In this document: positions 16,329 to 22,821 of the stretch, in pieces
Position numbering within the stretch: the first letter of the stretch is position 1
Layout: the number at the start of each line of letters is the position of its first letter
IMG/VR virus record: IMGVR_UViG_3300020171_000060
Coordinates: 1-43,721 of that record
DNA length: 43,721 nucleotides
Strand: one strand, 5' to 3'
Origin: a virus
The notes under the pieces: generated by a model
What the model saw: the letters and a program-made list of their open reading frames with translations, nothing else
Database searches by the model: none
Told to the model about the DNA's origin: nothing
Position numbers and translations under genes: made by a program

Positions 16329-16637
16329 CTAATAAATCGGATAATCGTCTGCATCCAATTCTGGGACAACAACCTCTTGCAGGCGGTTACCCTTTTTTAT
16401 CAATACCTTATCGCCCGGCTGATAATGCCTATTCGGGTCATATATTCTAGCTTTGACTGTCAAGCTAGAAACCTCTGAATTATCAACTGTTAGCCTCGAA
16501 TAGCTTTGACTGTCAAGCTGGCGAACCTCAAACTTATCCTTGCCCTCTACAGTCACGACTAGCGGACCTGTCACCAAGAGGTCCGTCACAGCCTTGACTG
16601 TCATCCTCTGCAACTCTCTAAACTTGATTCTTGCCAT
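16329..16637 (-). CDS. hypothetical protein (102 aa)
   Basis: A basic N-terminal helix (MARIKFRELQRMTVKAVTDL) leads to beta-like segments (GPLVVTVEGKDKFEVR) and a C-terminal SH3-like stretch (HYQPGDKVLIKKGNRLQEVV). The gene overlaps its upstream neighbour by about 20 bases. It contains a DNA repeat read in two different frames (16448-16519). Function unknown; Phd-type antitoxin similarity is too weak to claim. Confidence 0.5.
   Translation of the reverse strand: MARIKFRELQRMTVKAVTDLLVTGPLVVTVEGKDKFEVRQLDSQSYSRLTVDNSEVSSLTVKARIYDPNRHYQPGDKVLIKKGNRLQEVVVPELDADDYPIY
16448..16519. repeat. two copies of a 19-bp imperfect palindrome
   Basis: Identical TAGCTTTGACTGTCAAGCT at 16448-16466 and 16501-16519, 53 bp apart; a shortened third copy (CCTTGACTGTCA) lies at 16592-16603. 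Each is an inverted repeat around GACTGTC. The copies are translated in different frames within one gene. Confidence 0.6.
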
Positions 16638-17214
16638 CCTGACATCCCTGCTCTATTCGCTTTATCTCCCTGACTGTTTCAAGGAGAGTTCTCGCCGACT
16701 CTGGGGTGATGTTAATAGTCCTGGCATCGATAAGTGGCACCTGGGGCCGGGACTTCAATATCCCTAAATCCTGGGCTACCTGAACATACTGAGCTAGCGC
16801 GTGCAAGTACGTCTGCATAACACCATCATTGACAGCTAGAGGCATACCACCAAACAGCGTATCTTCCTGATTCAAGCCCCGGGCCACCCTGTCTTCACAG
16901 AGAGCAATCAGCCGACTCAAATGAGATATGATATCTACCTTGAAGTCCACTCCCTTGAGCTTCTGCTGAATAATAGTGGGCGGCAACACCGTGGCGGAAT
17001 TCATCATGTGCTTATCACGCCACCTGCGGATAGCTGTTTCAGCCGGCACTCCATCGGCACCATATTTCTCCACCAAGTATTCATGCGTTGTCGGTACTGG
17101 CCAGCCACTGGCCAAGCAATCTCTCAGGTCAACAAAATGCTCATAGAGTTTGACGGTGCTTTTATCACGCACACGCCAATACTCTTCATCCTTTTTCCTA
17201 TACTTCCGTGGCAT
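16618..17214 (-). CDS. hypothetical protein, possible terminase small subunit (198 aa)
   Basis: ATG at 17214 is seven bases from GGAG, a better start than the GTG three bases earlier. The N-terminal half is basic with a helix-turn-helix-like LVEKYGADGVPAETAIRRW; the C-terminal half is helical (QVAQDLGILKSRPQ; SARTLLETVREIKRIEQG). It could recognise DNA ends or regulate transcription. The distance from terL is about 1.7 kb, so assignment as small terminase is tentative. Confidence 0.5.
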   Translation of the reverse strand: MPRKYRKKDEEYWRVRDKSTVKLYEHFVDLRDCLASGWPVPTTHEYLVEKYGADGVPAETAIRRWRDKHMMNSATVLPPTIIQQKLKGVDFKVDIISHLSRLIALCEDRVARGLNQEDTLFGGMPLAVNDGVMQTYLHALAQYVQVAQDLGILKSRPQVPLIDARTINITPESARTLLETVREIKRIEQGCQDGKNQV

Positions 17215-17249
17215 CACTTTACTCCATGAAATATTGTCATATTAGACAT

Positions 17250-17561
17250 CTAACCTCCTAGGGAATAATCACTGTGATATTTACAGCCGCCGTGTTCAAA
17301 ACAAATATGCCCTTCATTTGGGCTATTGGTGTTGAAGCAAAAACCATAATCAAGGTCAAGCGCACCAAACCATTTGCACCATTCACATTGATGCGGTATC
17401 CATTGATTTTTATGGTCGTAGTCTGGTTGTTCCTTACCTGTTTCGTAAGAACGCCTTACCCATTCTTTAACACGACCCTTAACATATTTAGGTGTCATCC
17501 ACTTCAGGTTATTTGGATATGCCCCACCACGACTTATTTCGGTATCATCAAATAGCTTCAT
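17250..17561 (-). CDS. Cys/His-rich protein (103 aa)
   Basis: Contains CEWCKWFGALDLDYGFC, then HICFEHGGCKYH: at least five Cys and three His arranged as a zinc site. The beginning (MKLFDDTEISRGGAYPN) is polar. A GGAGAGAG box precedes the ATG. No enzyme motif; a zinc-binding accessory protein. Confidence 0.5.
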   Translation of the reverse strand: MKLFDDTEISRGGAYPNNLKWMTPKYVKGRVKEWVRRSYETGKEQPDYDHKNQWIPHQCEWCKWFGALDLDYGFCFNTNSPNEGHICFEHGGCKYHSDYSLGG

Positions 17562-17569
17562 TCTCTCTC

Positions 17570-17586
17570 CTAGATACTGACTAACT
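17570..17586 (-). repeat. junction repeat family A, copy 1
   Basis: Minus strand AGTTAGTCAGTATCTAG between two unrelated small genes, directly before GGAGAGAG. Other copies: 22822-22838 and 36613-36629. Confidence 0.6.
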
Positions 17587-17764
17587 AAGACTTTGGCAAT
17601 TCTCCCTCTTTAAGTTTGTGCCATTTTCTGATTTCCCAAAAGCCTAAACCGAAAAACCAATCATAGATATAAGCCACTGATTTCGCTTTGTGCCACCTGA
17701 AGCAGTAGAAACCTCGCCATTCGGGAAACCAATTTACAAATTGATACTTCTTGCCCATTGTCAT
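17585..17764 (-). CDS. hypothetical protein (59 aa)
   Basis: ATG at 17764 is chosen because GAGG is five bases upstream; a longer frame would run far into the HNH gene. The protein is aromatic and basic (KYQFVNWFPEWRGFYCFRW then YIYDWFFGLGFW). Three hydrophobic aromatic patches hint at membrane contact. Downstream of the HNH insertion, it seems to have kept its native start after that event. Confidence 0.5.
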   Translation of the reverse strand: MTMGKKYQFVNWFPEWRGFYCFRWHKAKSVAYIYDWFFGLGFWEIRKWHKLKEGELPKS

Positions 17765-17773
17765 ATTAGCCTC

Positions 17774-17789
17774 TAACCTCATCACGCTC
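17774..17789. repeat. 16-bp direct repeat, left flank of HNH gene
   Basis: TAACCTCATCACGCTC on the plus strand, identical to 18286-18301. The HNH coding region and its promoter lie precisely between the copies, like a target duplication. Confidence 0.65.
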
Positions 17790-17792
17790 AAC

Positions 17793-18248
17793 TTATAATT
17801 TTCCACCGATGCCCCGATATTCTCTTTCCTCATATTTTTTTATCCACTGGCAATTCATACAGAGGGTTTGATAACCTTCGGGATAGTCATTCTTTTTAAG
17901 CCAACGATACATCTTAGAGCCGTGTCCTGTAACTTCCCTATGAATAGTCCCTCCACCATTGATGTGGTCAATTGAGAGACAAGGAAACCTATTTTCACCA
18001 CATTTCACACAGGCAAATACACCATTGCCATAATGAGTTAAAACCTCAACCTTCAACCTTTCGTGATACCTTTTAGTCGCTTCCCGATTAGCCATTCTAT
18101 GTTTTTCTCTCCAAGTCACAAAGTAACTTTTACGCCTTTGGCAACTTGCCCTATTCCATTCCCTGACTTTATCTTTATTTTTTCTTTGGTATTCTAAATT
18201 TTGAGCAATAATTCTTTCTTTGTTTGCTAAGTAATATTCTCTCTTCAT
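17793..18248 (-). CDS. HNH homing-type endonuclease (151 aa), leaderless start
   Basis: Zinc and HNH core: CVKCGENRFPC, LSIDHINGGGTIHR, and LCMNCQWIKK. A basic N-terminus (YYLANKERIIAQNLEYQRKN) probably contacts DNA. The promoter's -10 box ends six bases before ATG, so transcription should begin at or next to the start codon, with no ribosome site. Flanked by 16-bp direct repeats. Related to the HNH protein at 23.3-23.7 kb (shared IDHI.G.G and PEGYQTLCMNCQ). Likely a selfish mobile gene. Confidence 0.85.
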   Translation of the reverse strand: MKREYYLANKERIIAQNLEYQRKNKDKVREWNRASCQRRKSYFVTWREKHRMANREATKRYHERLKVEVLTHYGNGVFACVKCGENRFPCLSIDHINGGGTIHREVTGHGSKMYRWLKKNDYPEGYQTLCMNCQWIKKYEEREYRGIGGKL

Positions 18249-18254
18249 ATTCTA

Positions 18255-18283
18255 AGTATAATACAACTAGAGAGAATAGTCAA
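18255..18283 (-). promoter_or_regulatory. promoter of HNH gene
   Basis: TTGACT (18283-18278), 17-bp spacer, TATACT (18260-18255), six bases before ATG. The promoter at 26149-26177 has the same boxes and the same distance to its HNH start. Confidence 0.75.
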
Positions 18284-18285
18284 AT

Positions 18286-18311
18286 TAACCTCATCACGCT
18301 CTGGCTACACC
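18286..18311. repeat. junction repeat family C, copy 1
   Basis: A 26-bp segment matching 22352-22377 at 24 of 26 positions; key words are TCATCACGCT and TGGCTACACC. Its first 16 bp are the right-hand HNH flank repeat. Confidence 0.6.
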
Positions 18312-18799
18312 TTATATTTAATTATTGGGGTATCATAACTAACATATAGAGGGTGTTTCGGTTGCCCATCTGCGTTTATCCCCAAGCAGTAAGGCTCTTT
18401 AATCATGGAGAGAACGACTGGTGCTCTCTTAGCTACTGGCTTGAAAGAACCCCATCCGCAAAGTTGCCTATTAGAAAGCATAACCATCTGTTTTAAGTAA
18501 TAGTCGGTAAACTCTCCTACGGAATTGTCATTGTTCAGAAGAGCTTTCGGGTCAGTAGATACGAAAGCGTAAAGGTTGCCCATAAAAAACCCGCCAAAGC
18601 CGTTCCTATCCGCTCTGACTATTCCCCTAGTGATGGTCGGGTCATTCTTGAACTCGTTAGCGTCTGAGGGATTCAAGCCTACTTGTAATAGAATTGGTCG
18701 TGAAGGATTCCATACTCTCCATAGGGCATAGCGGTATTTCCTATCCTCTGAGAATATAGCACCTGTAGGTTTATCGGGTAACTCTAAATTCCAGTTCAT
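18305..18799 (-). CDS. DUF1643-family protein (164 aa)
   Basis: The family pattern is strong: FSEDRKYRYALWRVW, VGLNPSDANEFKNDPTITR, GIVRADRNGFGGFFMGNLYA, then CLGINADGQPKHPLYV. DUF1643 proteins occur widely in bacteria and phages; the activity is not established, though the conserved NPS and GN-L-A patches look catalytic or nucleotide-binding. It lies between a membrane micropeptide and the HNH insertion. A 14-codon remnant resembling its opening occurs at 22.3 kb. Confidence 0.85.
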   Translation of the reverse strand: MNWNLELPDKPTGAIFSEDRKYRYALWRVWNPSRPILLQVGLNPSDANEFKNDPTITRGIVRADRNGFGGFFMGNLYAFVSTDPKALLNNDNSVGEFTDYYLKQMVMLSNRQLCGWGSFKPVAKRAPVVLSMIKEPYCLGINADGQPKHPLYVSYDTPIIKYKV

Positions 18800-18832
18800 C
18801 TCCCTCTCCCCTCTCCTACTAACTATTGACTG

Positions 18833-18925
18833 TTAAAGCAATCTGACCAAGACTACTAACGCTATCAAACATAAAACGACTATGCCGAAGAGTAGTAAGA
18901 TTGCTCTGCTATCGTGCTTATTCAT
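18833..18925 (-). CDS. single-span membrane micropeptide A (30 aa)
   Basis: MNKHDSRAILLLFGIVVLC and LIALVVLVRLL form one hydrophobic helix after a short polar head. ATG overlaps the upstream stop (ATGA). The 31-residue peptide at 36377-36472 is clearly related (shared LLFGIVV or LILFGIVV, CLI, VRL). Confidence 0.6.
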   Translation of the reverse strand: MNKHDSRAILLLFGIVVLCLIALVVLVRLL

Positions 18926-19404
18926 TCTTTCACCTCTACCTTACACTTGACGCCCTGAATCACCGGGCCTCGCGCTCCCTTTTCATCCACCAGCAGGCCG
19001 GTATGGTTGACTACACTCTCCACATGGAGTTTGACGCCATTGAACACCAGCTCGTTATTCGGGGGTGGCCATATACCCTTTAACAATACTTCATCAAATA
19101 CAACCTGCCCGCCTACTACTTCATAATCCTTGTCCAGTTCGCCTATGAGTTGCCCAGCCACGGTCAACAGCAGCCTGTTTTTCTTTTGTCCTGCCTTGAG
19201 CAGCTTGTCTACCTCATTCAGAGCATCAGTCACATTCATATCGCCTAGCATGTTCTGGCTTATACTTAGGCAGGTCTGGTTTAGTGCCTTGACCAGATTA
19301 AAAAACTCCTCCATAGTCATTGTTGTCTTGAACTCGGCCTCAGCCAGCCTAAATGTCCACTCACAGGTCTGTGTATCTCTCCTCAGATGCCATTGTATAT
19401 TCAC
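18922..19404 (-). CDS. hypothetical protein with shared N-terminal domain (160 aa)
   Basis: GTG start after GGAGGTAAGAA. Residues 1-43 (MNIQWHLRRDTQTCEWTF, EEFFNLVKALN) match the N-terminus of the 78-residue protein at 24.1-24.4 kb. The rest is helix then beta (VFDEVLLKGIWPPPNNELVF, GVKLHVESVVNHTGLLVD). The two proteins seem to use one N-terminal module with different C-termini. Function unknown. Confidence 0.55.
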   Translation of the reverse strand: MNIQWHLRRDTQTCEWTFRLAEAEFKTTMTMEEFFNLVKALNQTCLSISQNMLGDMNVTDALNEVDKLLKAGQKKNRLLLTVAGQLIGELDKDYEVVGGQVVFDEVLLKGIWPPPNNELVFNGVKLHVESVVNHTGLLVDEKGARGPVIQGVKCKVEVKE

Positions 19405-19420
19405 TTCTTACCTCCTTCTA

Positions 19421-19434
19421 TTGCAGCGCTACAA
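19421..19434. promoter_or_regulatory. palindrome copy (TTGCAGCGCTACAA)
   Basis: Exact consensus copy. It contains the last Leu and stop codon (TTG TAG) of the PAPS-reductase-like gene and lies 17 bases before the next GTG start, beside its ribosome site. Confidence 0.55.
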
Positions 19435-20151
19435 CCTGTCTTTTACCCACCAGTTAAAATACTCCTCGCCTGTTTTGAAAGTCATCGGCGTTCCTCGTTC
19501 TATACGCACTTGAACATATCGCTCTGCTGCTAACTTCCAAAGTTTAACTGTTTTAGGAAATAGTTCCAAGCTCATCTTATAATCCTTTTTGCCCTGGAAG
19601 GGGCACAAAATGCAGCCGATGCGGGTAAATCCGAGCTTGTACAACACACACGTTTCTAGTTCCCGCTCATAAAGATACTGCCAAACATCAGCATCAGACC
19701 AGTTTAATATCGGCAATATCCACTGACCGCCGCCCGGGTTATCCATTCGGCAATTGTATGCCTTCCGCCTATCCGATTCTGCTTGTCGCATACCTAGTAT
19801 TTTAATCCTACCTTCTCCGCCACCTTCTTTGATAACAGCACAACACCACCTCTGCTTACGAGTAGGCAGACCTTTTGACAGAAACGGCTTACCCCAAAAC
19901 CCCTTGGCTCGGTATTCCCAGACAACATCAGAATACTTTGATTTGATAAAGTCATATATCTGCGGCGGATCAATCGGCGAAACATTATAGGTAGGCAAAA
20001 ATTTAACCCCGGCCCGCTTGGCAAGATCATAGATTACTACACTGTCTTTCCCGCCAGAAAAGCCAAGAAAATAGCCTTCAGGCGGTTCATAAGCCTGGAG
20101 AACGTCAATCGACAACTGGTCTATTGGTTTTCCCTCAAACGTCAACTGCAT
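19429..20151 (-). CDS. PAPS-reductase/PP-loop family protein (240 aa)
   Basis: The nucleotide loop FSGGKDS lies at residues 31-37. Further features are QIYDFIKSKYSDVVWE, RWCCAVIKEG, ILGMRQAESDRR, WILPILNWSDADVWQYL, and a Cys group (CVLYKL, RIGCILCPFQ) that could hold an iron-sulphur cluster. This superfamily activates sulphate or other substrates with ATP; phage members are common but their substrate is usually unknown, and DndC-type members act in DNA phosphorothioation. No other dnd gene is visible here. It is encoded next to a ParB-methyltransferase, so DNA or RNA modification is possible. Confidence 0.85.
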   Translation of the reverse strand: MQLTFEGKPIDQLSIDVLQAYEPPEGYFLGFSGGKDSVVIYDLAKRAGVKFLPTYNVSPIDPPQIYDFIKSKYSDVVWEYRAKGFWGKPFLSKGLPTRKQRWCCAVIKEGGGEGRIKILGMRQAESDRRKAYNCRMDNPGGGQWILPILNWSDADVWQYLYERELETCVLYKLGFTRIGCILCPFQGKKDYKMSLELFPKTVKLWKLAAERYVQVRIERGTPMTFKTGEEYFNWWVKDRL

Positions 20152-20158
20152 ATCGTCA

Positions 20159-20404
20159 TCATCCTACCAGTCTCTTGACTATTTCCTCATTTATATCCTT
20201 GCCTTCAACTGGGATAACCGCCGCCGGACTGTTGTCAGATTGACCTTTAATATCCCCGCTATCTCCTTTGGGCTTTTTCCTTCCTGGCAACGGGCATGTC
20301 TGGCATTTACTGTGATACTCACAGCCTGTATCACCCGGATGCTTCACCTCCACATCAACCATCTCCTTGAATACTACCGAGTACTTCTCTGTGCGAGTAG
20401 GCAC
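20159..20404 (-). CDS. Cys-containing hypothetical protein (81 aa)
   Basis: GTG start after AAGGA. The centre has GCEYHSKCQTCPLPGRKK, three closely spaced Cys and a His that may bind metal; the ends are charged. It lies between a small helix-turn-helix-like gene and the PP-loop gene. No known family. Confidence 0.45.
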   Translation of the reverse strand: MPTRTEKYSVVFKEMVDVEVKHPGDTGCEYHSKCQTCPLPGRKKPKGDSGDIKGQSDNSPAAVIPVEGKDINEEIVKRLVG

Positions 20405-20425
20405 TTTATCATTCCTTTCCGATGG

Positions 20426-20743
20426 TTACCGCCCTTTTAATATCTTATAACGTTGCCATCGTCCCGGGTAGCGGTTCTCCAGCCACCATTGCGCCGCCTG
20501 CCAATTTTCCGATGCCGCCTTCTGAATGATAGCGACATTTCTTGCCTCTGCCTCAGCTTCTGCCCGGCTTATGCCTGTTTGTAATTGTCCATAAATGCTA
20601 TCGGGTTTATCATCAGCGAGCCCCTGCCATGCCTTGTAGGTCTCTGCATCTATACCACAGGATAGACAGGCTATATCAATATAACTCCCAGATCTTACCA
20701 AATCAATTATTCTAGCCATAAGTTCAGGCACTAATTCAGTCAA
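20426..20743 (-). CDS. terminase small subunit-like or HTH protein (105 aa)
   Basis: TTG start; overlaps the methyltransferase gene by eight bases. Contains a helix-turn-helix-like GSYIDIACLSCGIDAETYKA followed by SRAEAEAEARNVAIIQKAAS and NWQAAQWWLENRYPGRW. This pattern resembles proteins often annotated as phage terminase small subunits or DNA-binding homologues. It is far from terL, so a regulatory role is equally possible. Confidence 0.6.
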   Translation of the reverse strand: MTELVPELMARIIDLVRSGSYIDIACLSCGIDAETYKAWQGLADDKPDSIYGQLQTGISRAEAEAEARNVAIIQKAASENWQAAQWWLENRYPGRWQRYKILKGR

Positions 20744-21989
20744 TCTTTATCGCCTTCTTACCAGTAAAATTCTGCCAGCGTTGAATTATTACATCGCAGT
20801 ATCTAGGCTCTAGTTCTAATCCGTAACATCGTCTGCCTAACTTTTCACACGCAATAAACTGTGTCCCGCTACCCGCAAAAGGCTCGTAACAGATTTCATT
20901 TATTCTGGTATGGTTATTTATTGGGATTTCAAACAAAGCAACTGGCTTCTGTGTTGGGTGTAATTTATCGTTTTCACGAGATATTTCCCAGACATCAGAT
21001 TGATTCCGTTCCCCATAAAAAGAACACTTCCCACCACCTTGAAGCCAGCCATGTAAAGCCCACTCGCAGCGGGGGTGATAATGCAACCTACCTATGACAA
21101 AACTAGGCTTAACCCAAATTATAGGCTGGTGGATTAAATAGCCAGCATCTACCATTGCTTGCTCAAACAGCATACGTTTGGCACGGTGCCAAACGTATGC
21201 TGGAAATGGCGGGGGCCCTGCCGCACGAGCCGCTATGAGAAAGTCATAGATAAACTGCTTTAGTTCATAGCCAGTTTTATCATCGGAAGCTATTGAGCCG
21301 TGCCGTTCGGCACGGCTATGTCCATAGCCGTGCGCATGCATATCTCTTGCTTTCTGCACCCATGAATCGCCATAAGGCGGGTCAGTAGCCATCAAGACTG
21401 CTTTCTCGCCATTCATTAAGCGGTCAACATCCTCTTTCTTCGTGCTATCGCCACAAAGTAAGCGGTGGCAAGTTTTAGGGTCATCCCCCAACTGCCACAA
21501 ATCCCCAGTCTTACAGATGATTTCAACCTTGTCAGGTATCTCGTCATCAGGAGTTAAGCCTTGTTGTGGTATTGCAAACTGGCTAATTATTTTGTCCAAT
21601 TCATTAGAATCGAAGCCGGCAAGTGTAGCATCCAATCCCGAATCCTTGAAATCAGCAAGCAAGTCAGCAAGAGCGGGCATATCCCAGTCCGTCTCGTCCT
21701 GAAGCCTATTATCAGCCAGCATATATAACTCAGCCTGCTTACCCTTGAGAGGTAAAAAGATAGCGGGTACTGTCTCCAATCCCGCCTTAATTGCTGCCTT
21801 TAATCTCGCATGTCCAGCCAGAATATAACCATCCACTGATACTAATATGGGATTAGTCCAGCCAAACTCTTTGATACTTACCACCAATTTATTGATAGCT
21901 GAATCTGGATGTACACGAGGATTCTTGGGATGAGGCTTGAGTTCGCCAATTGGAACTTGTCTGAATTCAATTCCTTTTTGGGCTTTCAC
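20736..21989 (-). CDS. ParB-domain DNA methyltransferase (417 aa)
   Basis: Residues 10-100 form a ParB/Srx-like domain (IGELKPHPKNPRVHP, GYILAGHARLKAA, MLADNRLQDE). Residues 155-417 are an amino-methyltransferase of the DPPY class: catalytic DPPY (203-206), YVWHRAK, IIWVKPSF, HPTQKP (344-349) and SAM-binding FAGSGT (371-376). It probably methylates adenine or cytosine N4 in DNA; the site is unknown and no restriction nuclease is adjacent, so an antirestriction role is likely. GTG start after CAGGAGTTGAT, directly after a palindrome copy. The gene contains exceptional inverted repeats. Confidence 0.9.
   Translation of the reverse strand: MKAQKGIEFRQVPIGELKPHPKNPRVHPDSAINKLVVSIKEFGWTNPILVSVDGYILAGHARLKAAIKAGLETVPAIFLPLKGKQAELYMLADNRLQDETDWDMPALADLLADFKDSGLDATLAGFDSNELDKIISQFAIPQQGLTPDDEIPDKVEIICKTGDLWQLGDDPKTCHRLLCGDSTKKEDVDRLMNGEKAVLMATDPPYGDSWVQKARDMHAHGYGHSRAERHGSIASDDKTGYELKQFIYDFLIAARAAGPPPFPAYVWHRAKRMLFEQAMVDAGYLIHQPIIWVKPSFVIGRLHYHPRCEWALHGWLQGGGKCSFYGERNQSDVWEISRENDKLHPTQKPVALFEIPINNHTRINEICYEPFAGSGTQFIACEKLGRRCYGLELEPRYCDVIIQRWQNFTGKKAIKID
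21168..21202. repeat. 35-bp near-perfect palindrome in methyltransferase gene
   Basis: Two 17-bp arms (CAGCATACGTTTGGCAC and its complement) pair without mismatch around a single G at 21185. In mRNA this would be a very stable hairpin; in DNA a possible cruciform. It encodes the conserved YVWHRAK region. Confidence 0.85.
21296..21333. repeat. two overlapping inverted repeats in methyltransferase gene
   Basis: AGCCGTGCCG-TT-CGGCACGGCT (21296-21317) and GCACGGCTATG-TC-CATAGCCGTGC (21310-21333). They share bases 21310-21317, so the two hairpins exclude each other, as in a switch. Confidence 0.8.
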
Positions 21990-21999
21990 ATCAACTCCT

Positions 22000-22013
22000 G
22001 TGCAGCGCTACAA
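22000..22013. promoter_or_regulatory. palindrome copy before methyltransferase
   Basis: GTGCAGCGCTACAA (13 of 14 to consensus), between the terminator at 22026 and the methyltransferase ribosome site. Confidence 0.55.
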
Positions 22014-22084
22014 AACCAAAAAGAAACCCAGCACAAGCTAATGCTGGGTATGTCCTCGATCCGGTGCTCTTGGCACTCTCATTA
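22012..22084 (-). ncRNA. short structured leader RNA, copy 2
   Basis: A consensus promoter should start RNA near 22084. The transcript has hairpin GUGC-CAAGA-GCAC (22064-22076), a spacer with CGGAUCGAGGAC, the terminator (22026-22049) and a U-rich tail. It matches the unit at 6822-6915 in order, loop AAGA and terminator sequence (ACCC.GC...GC.GGGU), with paired changes in both stems. Small RNA or attenuator. Confidence 0.6.
22014..22049 (-). terminator. intrinsic terminator/attenuator before methyltransferase
   Basis: ACCCAGCA and TGCTGGGT form an 8-bp stem; minus-strand tail TTCTTTTTGGTTTTG. Lies about 35 bases after the promoter start and before the gene. Confidence 0.75.
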
Positions 22085-22090
22085 ATTACC

Positions 22091-22118
22091 ATTATACCAC
22101 TTCTTCACAGCTTGTCAA
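22091..22118 (-). promoter_or_regulatory. consensus sigma-70 promoter
   Basis: TTGACA (22118-22113), 16-bp spacer, TATAAT (22096-22091) with upstream TGG giving an extended -10. Both hexamers are perfect. The -35 box overlaps the end of the 67-residue gene. Confidence 0.85.
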
Positions 22119-22308
22119 GCCCCAGTCTCTTCCTTATTTCCGCCTCTTTCTCGACCTTCTTAAACACCGAGATCACCCCACAATCATTCATCCAATAGCC
22201 AAGTCCTCGGTCTGGTTTCTCAGGGTCAAAGTCAGGATGCTGACATTCGCCGTAGTTAGTATCAAACTCGTAATAGTCATACACGCAATCGCCACTACAT
22301 TTATTCAT
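22105..22308 (-). CDS. Cys-rich small protein (67 aa)
   Basis: MNKCSGDCVYDYYEFDTNYG then ECQHPDFDP and DCGVISVF give four Cys and a His in zinc-site spacing; a basic helical tail follows. GGAGGTAAG precedes the ATG, which overlaps a 14-codon upstream frame. Function unknown. Confidence 0.55.
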   Translation of the reverse strand: MNKCSGDCVYDYYEFDTNYGECQHPDFDPEKPDRGLGYWMNDCGVISVFKKVEKEAEIRKRLGLDKL

Positions 22309-22349
22309 CTTACCTCCTTATCGGGTAACTTTAATCCGTTAAAGTTCAT
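22305..22349 (-). pseudogene. 14-codon remnant of a DUF1643-type gene start
   Basis: MNFNGLKLPDKEVR resembles the DUF1643 opening MNWNLELPDK, and both have TTACCCGATAA. It is directly downstream of repeat C, as the two parts would be after exchange. It may also act as a coupling leader for the next gene (ATGA overlap). Confidence 0.4.
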
Positions 22350-22351
22350 TC

Positions 22352-22377
22352 TAACTTCATCACGCTTTGGCTACACC
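22352..22377. repeat. junction repeat family C, copy 2
   Basis: 24 of 26 positions match 18286-18311. It lies in the gap between two unrelated small genes. Confidence 0.6.
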
Positions 22378-22397
22378 CAAAACTAACCCTCAATCCA

Positions 22398-22601
22398 TTA
22401 TCTTCCATATAGATTGGTCAACAAGCCATTGTGGTGAATAGAAAACTTATCAATGAGACTCCGTATAGCATCCTCATCGTAAGCAAGCGTTTCGCCTCTA
22501 TGTTCTCGTTCTTTATTTGTTGCTAACATAGCTTCAAGTTCAATTCGTGCTTCCAAAATAATACCCTCAGTGTAGATTATTCTCAGTAGTTCTTCGTTCA
22601 T
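22398..22601 (-). CDS. hypothetical protein (67 aa)
   Basis: Acidic helical protein: MNEELLRIIYTEGIILEARI then LEAMLATNKEREHRGETLAY. GAGGTTAGAAG precedes ATG. No motif. One of many cassette genes of 50-90 codons. Confidence 0.45.
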   Translation of the reverse strand: MNEELLRIIYTEGIILEARIELEAMLATNKEREHRGETLAYDEDAIRSLIDKFSIHHNGLLTNLYGR

Positions 22602-22612
22602 CTTCTAACCTC

Positions 22613-22783
22613 TTAATCAAACTCCACGACTACTTTTGGCTGTTGTAACACGTGATAATGAGCAATCCCATCATCAGTAAATAATGTCCCCATTAATAGT
22701 TTTGCTCTCTGAGTAGCCTCGTGAGGGGTTTCGCCCTCTTTAATATCCATCGTAATCTCAAAGATAACTTGCCATCTATTCAT
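22613..22783 (-). CDS. hypothetical protein (56 aa)
   Basis: MNRWQVIFEITMDIKEGETP then HEATQRAKLLMGTLF. An alpha/beta pattern; start preceded by GGGGGTGAGAAG, part of leader repeat B. No recognised family. Confidence 0.5.
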   Translation of the reverse strand: MNRWQVIFEITMDIKEGETPHEATQRAKLLMGTLFTDDGIAHYHVLQQPKVVVEFD

Positions 22784-22801
22784 CTTCTCACCCCCTGTTT
22801 A
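22781..22801 (-). repeat. leader repeat family B, copy 1
   Basis: A leader with AAACAGGGGGT directly before ATG. Similar leaders precede the genes starting at 23080 and 36807. Confidence 0.5.
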
Positions 22802-22821
22802 TTTATAGTGGGCCCGCCGAA

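Noticed and set aside
16442-16470. TTGACA inside the 19-bp repeat as an internal promoter
   Set aside because: No -10 box at good spacing was found downstream in the same direction.
16329-16637. Phd-type antitoxin
   Set aside because: Only a short N-terminal resemblance; no toxin partner and C-terminus points elsewhere.
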